Of a stretch of 64,000 nt of DNA, positions 1-10,000 are shown one piece after another. The notes beneath the pieces were generated by a model. The model was given only the letters and a program-made list of their open reading frames with translations. It searched no databases and was not told where the DNA came from. The DNA is taken from positions 62,001 to 126,000 of the forward strand of contig NW_027479429.1 of assembly GCF_051014685.1 (NCBI RefSeq), given 5' to 3'. This stretch comes from Ptiloglossa arizonensis (lineage: Eukaryota; Arthropoda; Insecta; Hymenoptera; Colletidae). Numbering within the stretch: the stretch's first letter is position 1; every line of letters starts with the position of its first letter. The translations under genes and the position numbers were made by a program.

Positions 1-64
1 CCCATATCTCGCGAACGGATTGACCTAACCCAAAAATTCCTTTTGCATTTGAAAGTAGAAACTC

Positions 65-81
65 GCCCGATTACAACGGTA
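65..81 (-). other. Second, weaker CENP-B-box-like match (example copy)
   Basis: The minus strand reads TACCGTTGTAATCGGGC. It has CG, the central A and a full CGGG, but lacks the TT of TTCG, giving 7 of 9 core bases. Against the full human-type box it matches 12 of 17 positions. Some subfamilies break it: ccctgttac in the units near 8,030 and 13,000, and ccggattac near 47,150 and 53,165. A 7/9 match is quite likely by chance in a 177-bp unit, so on its own this means little. Confidence 0.2.
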
Positions 82-136
82 TGTGTATTTTTTCCCTAGG
101 GCATTCTGGTTAAACGTTTGGAGCAGCAGAATTGCG

Positions 137-147
137 AAAAATTTTTT
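137..147 (+). other. A5T6 tract, predicted bent DNA (example copy)
   Basis: Five A followed by six T, flanked by gcg and gcc, form a near-palindromic A-tract block repeated every 177 bp. Together with the A5 run at 32-36 and the T6 run at 88-93 the tracts are spaced about 50-55 bp, close to five helical turns. About half the units carry a second form in which the T run is broken (aaaaatttgttg). A-tracts are known to curve DNA, and curvature is common in centromeric satellites. A role in nucleosome positioning here is inferred. Confidence 0.45.
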
Positions 148-176
148 GCCTTCTCAACCATTTCTTGGCTTCAAAC

Positions 177-193
177 TCCCATATCTCGCGAAC
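177..193 (-). other. CENP-B-box-like motif at the monomer boundary (example copy)
   Basis: Read on the minus strand this is GTTCGCGAGATATGGGA. The mammalian CENP-B box core is NTTCGNNNNANNCGGGN. Eight of the nine core bases match, the exception being T for C at the first base of CGGG. The motif recurs in every monomer that begins with ccc. Monomers beginning with ctc lose one more core base (GGG becomes GAG), so the array alternates between 8/9 and 7/9 forms. No exact 9/9 match was noticed. Binding by a CENP-B-like protein is an inference. An 8/9 match somewhere in a 177-bp unit has a chance of roughly 4% assuming equal base frequencies. Confidence 0.35.
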
Positions 194-885
194 GGATTGA
201 CCTAACCCAAAAATTCTTTATGTATCTGAAAGTAGGAACTCGCCCGATTACAACGGTATGTGTATTTTTTCCCTAAGGCATTCTGGTTAAGCGATTGGAG
301 CAGCAGAATTGCGAAAAATTTGTTGTTTTGTCAACCATTTCTTAGCTTCAAAGTCCCATATCTCGCGAACGGATTGACCGAACCCAAAAATTCCTATTGT
401 ATCTGAAAGTAGAAACTCGCCCGATTACAACGGTATGCGTATTTATTCCCTAGGACATTCTGGTAAAGCGTTTGGAGCAGCAGATTTGCGAAAAATTTGT
501 TGTCTTCTCAACCATTTCTTAGCTTCAAACTCTCATATCTCGCGAACCGATTGACCTAACCCAAAAATTCCTTTTGCATTTGAAAGTAGAAACTCGCCCG
601 ATTACAACGGTATGTGTATTTTTTCCCTAGGACATTCTGGTTAAGCGTTTGGAGCAGCAGAATTGCGAAAAATTTTTTGCCTTCTCAACCATTTCTTGGC
701 TTCAAACTCCCATATCTCGCGAACGGATTGACCTAACCCAAAAATTCCTTATGTATCTGAAAGTAGAAACTCGCCCGATTACAATGGTATGTGTATTTTT
801 TCCCTAAGGCATTCTGGTTAAGCGTTCGGAGCAGCAGAATTGCGAAAAATTTTTTGCCTTCTCAACCATTTCTTGTCTTCAAACT

Positions 886-1770
886 CCCATATCTCGCGAA
901 CGGATTGACCTAACCCAAAAATTCCTTTTGCATTTGAAAGTAGAAACTCGCCCGATTACAACGGTATGTGTATTTTTTCCCTAGGGCATTCTGGTTAAAC
1001 GTTTGGAGCAGCAGAATTGCGAAAAATTTTTTGCCTTCTCAACCATTTCTTGGCTTCAAACTCCCATATCTCGCGAACGGATTGACCTAACCCAAAAATT
1101 CTTTATGTATCTGAAAGTAGGAACTCGCCCGATTACAACGGTATGTGTATTTTTTCCCTAAGGCATTCTGGTTAAGCGATTGGAGCAGCAGAATTGCGAA
1201 AAATTTGTTGTTTTGTCAACCATTTCTTAGCTTCAAAGTCCCATATCTCGCGAACGGATTGACCGAACCCAAAAATTCCTATTGTATCTGAAAGTAGAAA
1301 CTCGCCCGATTACAACGGTATGCGTATTTATTCCCTAGGACATTCTGGTAAAGCGTTTGGAGCAGCAGATTTGCGAAAAATTTGTTGTCTTCTCAACCAT
1401 TTCTTAGCTTCAAACTCTCATATCTCGCGAACCGATTGACCTAACCCAAAAATTCCTTTTGCATTTGAAAGTAGAAACTCGCCCGATTACAACGGTATGT
1501 GTATTTTTTCCCTAGGACATTCTGGTTAAGCGTTTGGAGCAGCAGAATTGCGAAAAATTTTTTGCCTTCTCAACCATTTCTTGGCTTCAAACTCCCATAT
1601 CTCGCGAACGGATTGACCTAACCCAAAAATTCCTTATGTATCTGAAAGTAGAAACTCGCCCGATTACAATGGTATGTGTATTTTTTCCCTAAGGCATTCT
1701 GGTTAAGCGTTCGGAGCAGCAGAATTGCGAAAAATTTTTTGCCTTCTCAACCATTTCTTGGCTTCAAACA
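886..1770 (+). repeat. 5-monomer HOR unit, copy 2
   Basis: Same A-B-C-D-E order as 1-885 and essentially identical, including the private tggtaaagcg change. The differences noticed are at the end, where gtcttcaaact becomes ggcttcaaaca, so the last 20 bases match the start of the 12-mer block instead. That points to an exchange junction near 1,750-1,770. Confidence 0.9.
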
Positions 1771-2124
1771 CCCATATCTCGCGAACGGATTGACCTAACC
1801 GAAAAATTCCTATTGCGTCTGAAAGTAGAAACTCGCCCGATTACAAAGGTACGTGTATTTTTCCCCTAGGCCATTCTGGTTAAGCGATTGGAGCAGCAGA
1901 ATTGCGAAAAATTTGTTGTCTTGTCAACCATTTCTTAGCTTCAAACTCTCATATCTCGCGAACGGATGGACCTAACCCAAAAATTCCTATTGTATCTGAA
2001 AGTAGAAACTCGCCCGATTACAACGGTATGCGTATTTATTCCCTAGGACATTCTGGTTAAGCGTTTGTAGCAGCAGATTTGCGAAAAATTTGTTGTCTTC
2101 TCAACCATTTCTTAGCTTCAAACT
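1771..2124 (+). repeat. Two monomers matching the start of the 12-mer block
   Basis: The first unit (taaccgaaaaattcctattgcgtct, acaaaggtacgtg; split here as taaccgaaaa and attgcgtct) and the second (gatggacc, attgtatct) match those that open the 12-mer unit at 4,956, 20,002 and 22,126. The second differs from the later copies by having attgtatct and a tatgcg tail like monomer C, so it looks like a recombinant. Confidence 0.75.
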
Positions 2125-3716
2125 CTCATATCCCGCGAACGGATTGACCTAACCCAAAAATTCCTTTTGCATTTGAAAGTAGAAACTCGCCCGATTACAA
2201 CGGTATGTGTATTTTTTCCCTAGGGCATTCTGGTTAAGCGTTTGGAGCAGCAGAATTGCGAAAAATTTTTTGCCTTCTCAACAATTTCTTGGCTTCAAAC
2301 TCCCATATCTCGCGAACGGATTGACTTAACCCAAAAATTCCTTATGTATCTGAAAGTAGAAACACGCCCGATTACAATGGTATGTGTATTTTTTCCCTAA
2401 GGCAGTCTGGTTAAGCGTTCGGAGCAGCAGAATTGCGAAAAATTTTTTGCCTTCTCAACCATTTCTTGTCTGCAAACTCCCATATCTCGCGAACGGATTG
2501 ACCTAACCCAAAAATTCCTTTTGCATTTGAAAGTAGAAACTCGCCCGATTACAACGGTATGTGTATTTTTTCCCTAGGGCATTCTGGTTAAGCGTTTGGA
2601 GCAGCAGAATTGCGAAAAATTTTTTGCCTTCTCAACCATTTCTTAGCTTCAAAGTCCCACATCTCGCGAACGGATTGACCGAACCCAAAAATTCCTATTG
2701 TATCTGAAAGTAGAAACTCGCCCGATTACAACGGTATGCGTATTTATTCCCTATGCCATTCTGGTTAAGCGTTTGGAGCAGCAGATTTGCGAAAAATTTG
2801 TTGTCTTCTCAACCATTTCTTAGCTTCAAACTCTCATATCTCGCGAACGGATTGACCTAACCCAAAAATTCCTTTTGCATTTGAAAGTAGAAACTCGCCC
2901 GATTACAACGGTATGTGTATTTTTTCCCTAGGGCATTCTGGTTAAGCGTTTGGAGCAGCAGAATTGCGAAAATTTTTTGCCTTCTCAACCATTTCTTGGC
3001 TTCAAACTCCCATATCTCGCGAACGGATTGACTTAACCCAAAAATTCCTTATGTATCTGAAAGTAGAAACACGCCCGATTACAATGGTATGTGTATTTTT
3101 TCCCTAAGGCATTCTGGTTAAGCGTTCGGAGCAGCAGAATTGCGAAAAATTTTTTGCCTTCTCAACCATTTCTTGTCTGCAAACTCCCATATCTCGCGAA
3201 CGGATTGACCTAACCCAAAAATTCCTTTTGCATTTGAAAGTAGAAACTCGCCCGATTACAACGGTATGTGTATTTTTTCCCTAGGGCATTCTGGTTAAGC
3301 GTTTGGAGCAGCAGAATTGCGAAAAATTTTTTGCCTTCTCAACCATTTCTTGGCTTCAAACTCCCATATCTCGCGAACGGATTGACCTAACCCAAAAATT
3401 CTTTATGTATCTGAAAGTAGGAACTCGCCCGATTACAACGGTATGTGTATTTTTTCCCTAAGGCATTCTGGTTAAGCGATTGGAGCAGCAGAAGTGCGAA
3501 AAATTTGTTGTTTTGTCAACCATTTCTTAGCTTCAAAGTCCCATATCTCGCGAACGGATTGACCGAACCCAAAAATTCCTATTGTATCTGAAAGTAGAAA
3601 CTCGCCCGATTACAACGGTATGCGTATTTATTCCCTAGGCCATTCTGGTTAAGCGTTTGGAGCAGCAGATTTGCGAAAAATTTGTTGTCTTCTCAACCAT
3701 TTCTTAGCTTCAAAGT
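2125..3716 (+). repeat. 4-monomer HOR series (about 708 bp step), nine monomers
   Basis: The order is ttttgcattt, gacttaaccc/acacgcccg, ttttgcattt, C. It is then repeated as ttttgcattt, gacttaaccc/acacgcccg, ttttgcattt, with a B unit inserted before the next C. The step between the two gacttaaccc units (2,302 and 3,009) is 707 bases because one A is missing from an A run near 2,968. The same four-unit motif is embedded in the 12-mer block elsewhere. Confidence 0.75.
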
Positions 3717-3893
3717 CTCATATCTCGCGAACCGATTGACCTAACCCAAAAATTCCTTATGTATCTGAAAGTAGAAACTCGCCCGATTACAATGGTATGT
3801 GTATTTTTTCCCTAAGGCATTCTGGTTAAGCGTTCGGAGCAGCAGAATTGCGAAAAATTTTTTGCCTTCTCAACCATTTCTTGTCTTCAAACT
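3717..3893 (+). repeat. D/E hybrid monomer
   Basis: The unit begins like monomer D (ctcatatctcgcgaaccg) but continues as monomer E (cttatgtatct, acaatggt, ccctaaggc, gcgttcgg). The switch falls between about 3,737 and 3,760. This is the product expected from an out-of-register exchange between adjacent units. Confidence 0.75.
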
Positions 3894-4955
3894 CCCATAT
3901 CTCGCGAACGGATTGACCTAACCCAAAAATTCCTTTTGCATTTGAAAGTAGAAACTCGCCCGATTACAACGGTATGTGTATTTTTTCCCTAGGGCATTCT
4001 GGTTAAACGTTTGGAGCAGCAGAATTGCGAAAAATTTTTTGCCTTCTCAACCATTTCTTGGCTTCAAACTCCCATATCTCGCGAACGGATTGACCTAACC
4101 CAAAAATTCTTTATGTATCTGAAAGTAGGAACTCGCCCGATTACAACGGTATGTGTATTTTTTCCCTAAGGCATTCTGGTTAAGCGATTGGAGCAGCAGA
4201 ATTGCGAAAAATTTGTTGTTTTGTCAACCATTTCTTAGCTTCAAAGTCCCATATCTCGCGAACGGATTGACCGAACCCAAAAATTCCTATTGTATCTGAA
4301 AGTAGAAACTCGCCCGATTACAACGGTATGTGTATTTTTTCCCTAAGGCATTCTGGTTAAGCGATTGGAGCAGCAGAATTGCGAAAAATTTGTTGTTTTG
4401 TCAACCATTTCTTAGCTTCAAAGTCCCATATCTCGCGAACGGATTGACCGAACCCAAAAATTCCTATTGTATCTGAAAGTAGAAACTCGCCCGATTACAA
4501 CGGTATGCGTATTTATTCCCTAGGACATTCTGGTTAAGCGTTTGGAGCAGCAGATTTGCGAAAAATTTGTTGTCTTCTCAACCATTTCTTAGCTTCAAAC
4601 TCTCATATCTCGCGAACCGATTGACCTAACCCAAAAATTCCTTTTGCATTTGAAAGTAGAAACTCGCCCGATTACAACGGTATGTGTATTTTTTCCCTAG
4701 GACATTCTGGTTAAGCGTTTGGAGCAGCAGAATTGCGAAAAATTTTTTGCCTTCTCAACCATTTCTTGGCTTCAAACTCCCATATCTCGCGAACGGATTG
4801 ACCTAACCCAAAAATTCCTTATGTATCTGAAAGTAGAAACTCGCCCGATTACAATGGTATGTGTATTTTTTCCCTAAGGCATTCTGGTTAAGCGTTCGGA
4901 GCAGCAGAATTGCGAAAAATTTTTTGCCTTCTCAACCATTTCTTGGCTTCAAACA
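3894..4955 (+). repeat. Rearranged 5-mer HOR unit with one extra C/B hybrid monomer
   Basis: Six units: A, B, a hybrid at 4,248-4,424, C, D and E. Apart from the hybrid the units match those of 1-1,770. The hybrid starts as C (gaccgaaccc, attgtatct) and ends as B (tatgtg, ccctaaggc, gcgattgg, gttgttttg). The tail ggcttcaaaca joins it to the 12-mer unit at 4,956, as at 1,771. Confidence 0.8.
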
Positions 4956-7079
4956 CCCATATCTCGCGAACGGATTGACCTAACCGAAAAATTCCTATTG
5001 CGTCTGAAAGTAGAAACTCGCCCGATTACAAAGGTACGTGTATTTTTCCCCTAGGCCATGCTGGTTAAGCGATTGGAGCAGCAGAATTGCGAAAAATTTG
5101 TTGTCTTGTCAACCATTTCTTAGCTTCAAACTCTCATATCTCGCGAACGGATGGACCTAACCCAAAAATTCCTATTGCATTTGAAAGTAGAAACTCGCCC
5201 GATTACAACGGTACGTGTATTTTTCCCCTAGGCCATTCTGGTTAAGCGATTGGAGCTGCAGAAGTGCGAAAAATTTGTTGTCTTGTCAACCATTTCTTAG
5301 CTTCAAAGTCCCATATCTCGCGAACGGATTGACCGAACCCAAAAATTCCTATTGTATCTGAAAGTAGAAACTCGCCCGATTACAACGGTATGCGTATTTA
5401 TTCCCTAGGCCATTCTGGTTAAGCGTTTGGAGCAGCAGATTTGCGAAAAATTTGTTGTCTTCTCAACCATTTCTTAGCTTCAAGCTCTCATATCTCGCGA
5501 ACGGATTGACCTAACCCAAAAATTCCTTTTGCATTTGAAAGTAGAAACTCGCCCGATTACAACGGTATGTGTATTTTTTCCCTAGGGCATTCTGGTTAAG
5601 CGTTTGGAGCAGCAGAATTGCGAAAAATTTTTTGCCTTCTCAACAATTTCTTGGCTTCAAACTCCCATATCTCGCGAACGGATTGACTTAACCCAAAAAT
5701 TCCTTATGTATCTGAAAGTAGAAACACGCCCGATTACAATGGTGTGTGTATTTTTTCCCTAAGGCATTCTGGTTAAGCGTTCGGAGCAGCAGAATTGCGA
5801 AAAATTTTTTGCCTTCTCAACCATTTCTTGTCTGCAAACTCCCATATCTCGCGAACGGATTGACCTAACCCAAAAATTCCTTTTGCATTTGAAAGTAGAA
5901 ACTCGCCCGATTACAACGGTATGTGTATTTTTTCCCTAGGGCATTCTGGTTAAGCGTTTGGAGCAGCAGAATTGCGATAAATTTTTTGCCTTCTCAACCA
6001 TTTCTTGGCTTCAAACTCCCATATCTCGCGAACGGATTGACCTAACCCAAAAATTCTTTATGTATCTGAAAGTAGGAACTCGCCCGATTACAACGGTATG
6101 TGTATTTTTTCCCTAAGGCATTCTGGTTAAGCGATTGGAGCAGCAGAAGTGCGAAAAATTTGTTGTTTTGTCAACCATTTCTTAGTTTCAAAGTCCCATA
6201 TCTCGCGAACGGATTGACCGAACCCAAAAATTCCTATTGTATCTGAAAGTAGAAACTCGCCCGATTACAACGGTATGTGTATTTTTTCCCTAGGGCATTC
6301 TGGTTAAACGTTTGGAGCAGCAGAATTGCGAAAAATTTTTTGCCTTCTCAACCATTTCTTGGCTTCAAACTCCCATATCTCGCGAACGGATTGACCTAAC
6401 CCAAAAATTCTTTATGTATCTGAAAGTAGGAACTCGCCCGATTACAACGGTATGTGTATTTTTTCCCTAAGGCATTCTGGTTAAGCGATTGGAGCAGCAG
6501 AATTGCGAAAAATTTGTTGTTTTGTAAACCATTTCTTAGCTTCAAAGTCCCATATCTCGCGAACGGATTGACCGAACCCAAAAATTCCTATTGTATCTGA
6601 AAGTAGAAACTCGCCCGATTACAACGGTATGCGTATTTATTCCCTAGGACATTCTGGTTAAGCGTTTGGAGCAGCAGATTTGCGAAAAATTTGTTGTCTT
6701 CTCAACCATTTCTTAGCTTCAAACTCTCATATCTCGCGAACCGATTGACCTAACCCAAAAATTCCTTTTGCATTTGAAAGTAGAAACTCGCCCGATTACA
6801 ACGGTATGTGTATTTTTTCCCTAGGACATTCTGGTTAAGCGTTTGGAGCAGCAGAATTGCGAAAAATTTTTTGCCTTCTCAACCATTTCTTGGCTTCAAA
6901 CTCCCATATCTCGCGAACGGATTGACTTAACCGAAAAATTCTTTATGTATCTGAAAGTAGGAAATCGCCCGATTACAACGGTATGTGTATTTTTTCCCTA
7001 AGGCATTCTGGTTAAGCGATTGGAGCAGCAGAATTGCGAAAAATTTGTTCTTTTGTCTACCATTTCTTAGCTTCAAAGT
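4956..7079 (+). repeat. 12-monomer HOR unit, first copy
   Basis: Twelve units in nearly the same order as 20,002-22,125: attgcgtct/acaaagg, gatggacc, C, ttttgcattt, gacttaaccc, ttttgcattt, B, a C/A hybrid (attgtatct followed by ccctaggg and aaacgtttgg), B, C, D, and finally a variant B at 6,903 (gacttaaccg, gtaggaaatcg, gttcttttgtctacc). The last unit replaces the expected E. The same gttcttttgtctacc variant reappears near 24,750, 27,230 and 31,290. Confidence 0.8.
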
Positions 7080-10000
7080 CCCATATCTCGCGAACGGATT
7101 GACCGAACCCAAAAATTCCTATTGTATCTGAAAGTAGAAACTCGCCCGATTACAACGGTATGCGTATTTATTCCCTAGGACATTCTGGTTAAGCGTTTGG
7201 AGCAGCAGATTTGCGAAAAATTTGTTGTCTTCTCAACCATTTCTTAGCTTCAAACTCTCATATCTCGCGAACCGATTGACCTAACCCAAAAATTCCTTTT
7301 GCATTTGAAAGTAGAAACTCGCCCGATTACAACGGTATGTGTATTTTTTCCCTAGGACATTCTGGTTAAGCGTTTGGAGCAGCAGAATTGCGAAAAATTT
7401 TTTGCCTTCTCAACCATTTCTTGGCTTCAAACTCCCATATCTCGCGAACGGATTGACCTAACCCAAAAATTCCTTATGTATCTGAAAGTAGAAACTCGCC
7501 CGATTACAACGGTATGTGTATTTTTTCCCTAAGGCATTCTGGTTAAGCGTTCGGAGCAGCAGAATTGCGAAAAATTTTTTGCCTTCTCAACCATTTCTTG
7601 TCTTCAAACTCCCATATCTCGCGAACGGATTGACCTAACCCAAAAATTCCTTATGCATCTGAAAGTAGAAACTCTCCCGATTACAACGGTACGTGTATTT
7701 TTCTCCTAGGGCATTCTGGTTAAGCGATTGGAGCAGCAGAATTGCGAAAAATTTGTTGTCTTGTCAACCATTTCTTAGCTTCAAAGTCCCATATCTCGCG
7801 AACGGATTGACCTAACCCAAAAATTCCTGTTGCGTCTGAAAGTAGAAACTCGCCCGATTACAACGGTTTGTGTATTTTTTTCCTAGGCCATTCTGGTTAA
7901 GCGTTAGGAGCAGCAGATTTGCGAAAAATTTGTTGTCTTCTCAACCATTTCTTAGCTTCAAACTCTCATATCTCGCGAACGGATAGACCTAACCCAAAAA
8001 TTCCTATTGCATTTGAAAGTAGAAACTCGCCCTGTTACAACGGTTCGTGTATTTTTCCCCTAGGGCATTCTGGTTAAGCGATTTGTGCAGCAGAAGTGCG
8101 AAAAATTTGTTGTCTTGTCAACCATTTCTTAGCTTCAAGGTCCCAAATCTCGCGAACGAATTGACCTAACCCAAAAATTCGTATTGCATTTGAAAGTAGA
8201 AACTCGCCCGATTACAACGGTATGTGTATTTTTTCCCTAGGCCATTCTGGTTAAGCGTTTGGAGCAGCAGAATTGCGAAAAATTTTTTGCCTTCTCAACC
8301 ATTTCTTGGATTCAAACTCCCATATCTCGCGAACGGATTGACCTAACCCAAAAATTCCTTATGCATCTGAAAGTAGAAACTCTCCCGATTACAACGGTAC
8401 GTGTATTTTTCTCCTAGGGCATTCTGGTTAAGCGATTGGAGCAGCAGAATTGCGAAAAATTTGTTGTCTTGTCAACCATTTCTTAGCTTCAAAGTCCCAT
8501 ATCTCGCGAACGGATTGACCTAACCCAAAAATTCCTGTTGCGTCTGAAAGTAGAAACTCGCCCGATTACAACGGTTTGTGTATTTTTTTCCTAGGCCATT
8601 CTGGTTAAGCGTTTGGAGCAGCAGATTTGCGAAAAATTTGTTGTCTTCTCAACCATTTCTTAGCTTCAAACTCTCATATCTCGCGAACGGATAGACCTAA
8701 CCCAAAAATTCCTATTGCGTTTGAAAGTAGAAACTCGCCCTGTTACAACGGTTCGTGTATTTTTCCCCTAGGGCATTCTGGTTAAGCGATTTGTGCAGCA
8801 GAAGTGCGAAAAATTTGTTGTCTTGTCAACCATTTCTTAGCTTCAAGGTCCCATATCTCGCGAACGGATTGACCTAACCCAAAAATTCGTATTGCATTTG
8901 AAAGTAGAAACTCGCCCGATTACAACGGTATGTGTATTTTTTCCCTAGGCCATTCTGGTTAAGCGTTTGGAGCAGCAGAATTGCGAAAAATTTTTTGCCT
9001 TCTCAACCATTTCTTGGCTTCAATCTCCCATATCTCGCGAACGGATTGACCTAAACCAAAAATTCCTGTTGCGTCTGAAAGTAGAAACTCGCCCGATTAC
9101 AACGGTATGTGTATTTTTTCCCTAGGGCATTCTGGTTAAGCGTTTGGAGCAGCAGAATTGCGCAAAATTTTTTGCCTTCTCAACCATTTCTTGGCTTCAA
9201 AGTCCCATATCTCGCGAACGGATTGACCTAACCCAAAAATTCCTGTTGCGTCTGAAAGTAGAAACTCGCCCGATTACAACGGTATGTGTATTTTTTTCCT
9301 AGGCCATTCTGGTTAAGCGTTTGGAGCAGCAGAATTGCGAAAAATTTGTTGTCTTCTCAACCATTTCTTAGCTTCAAACTCTCATATCTCGCGAACGGAT
9401 TGACCTAACCCAAAAATTCCTGTTGCGTCTGAAAGTAGAAACTCGCCCGATTACAACGGTATGTGTATTTTTTCCCTAGGCCATTCTGGTTAAGCTTTTG
9501 GAGCAGCAGATTTGCGAAAATTTGTTGTCTTCTCAACCATTTCTTAGCTTCAAACTCTCATATCTCGCGAACGGATTGACCTAACCCAAAAATTCCTATT
9601 GCATTTGAAAGTAGAAACTCGCCCGATTACAACGGTATGTGTATTTTTTCCCTAGGGCATTCTGGTTAAGCGTTTGGAGCAGCAGAATCGCGAAAAATTT
9701 TTTGCCTTCTCAACCATTTCTTGTCTTCAAACCCCCATATCTCGCGAACGGATTGACCTAACCCAAAAATTCCTTATGCATCTGAAAGTAGAAACTCGCA
9801 CGATTACAACGGTACGTGTATTTTTCCCCTAGGGCATTCTGGTTAAGCGATTTGAGCAGCAGAAGTGCGAAAAATTTGTTGTCTTGTCAACCATTTCTTA
9901 GCTTCAAGGTCCCATATCTCGCAAACGGATTGACCGAACCCAAAAATTCCTATTGTAACTGAAAGTAGAGACTCGCCCGATTACAACGGTATGCGTATTT

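Larger units (their letters stand above)
1..177 (+). repeat. Reference satellite monomer (phase used throughout)
   Basis: This first monomer shows the landmarks shared by nearly all units. A TCGCGA palindrome lies at 9-14. An A5 run is at 32-36. A variable segment at 39-50 is the best subfamily marker (for example ttttgcattt, ttatgtatct, attgtatct, gttgcgtct). A CG-rich segment is at 64-79. A T6 run is at 88-93. A CCTAGG palindrome is at 95-100, replaced by CCTAAGG in many units. The gagcagcag core starts at 121. An A5T6 tract sits at 137-147. GC is 72 of 177 bases (41%). There are 8 CpG dinucleotides against about 7.2 expected from base composition. The choice of first base is arbitrary because the array is continuous. 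Confidence 0.95.
1..885 (+). repeat. 5-monomer HOR unit, copy 1
   Basis: Five monomers occur in the order A (ttttgcattt), B (ctttatgtatct with gtaggaact), C (gaccgaaccc, attgtatct, tatgcgtatttatt), D (starts ctc, cgaaccg, ttttgcattt, ccctagga) and E (cttatgtatct, acaatggt). The letters are my own labels for these variants. The unit is 885 bp and is followed directly by a near-perfect second copy. Both copies share a private change, tctggtaaagcg in monomer C, which marks them as a recent tandem duplication. Confidence 0.9.

Noticed and set aside
9..14. TCGCGA and CCTAGG palindromes as methylation or restriction-avoidance signals
   Set aside because: They are simply part of the monomer and repeat with it. 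Nothing suggests a restriction system.
88..100. TATA-like and CCTAGG elements as a promoter in each monomer
   Set aside because: AT-rich runs and a palindrome occur by composition. There is no consistent promoter arrangement and no downstream gene.
6396..6581. Minus-strand open frames of about 61 codons (6,396; 6,927; 24,628; 31,172; 27,054)
   Set aside because: They are the antisense of B-type monomers and recur with them. No start context or domain supports coding.
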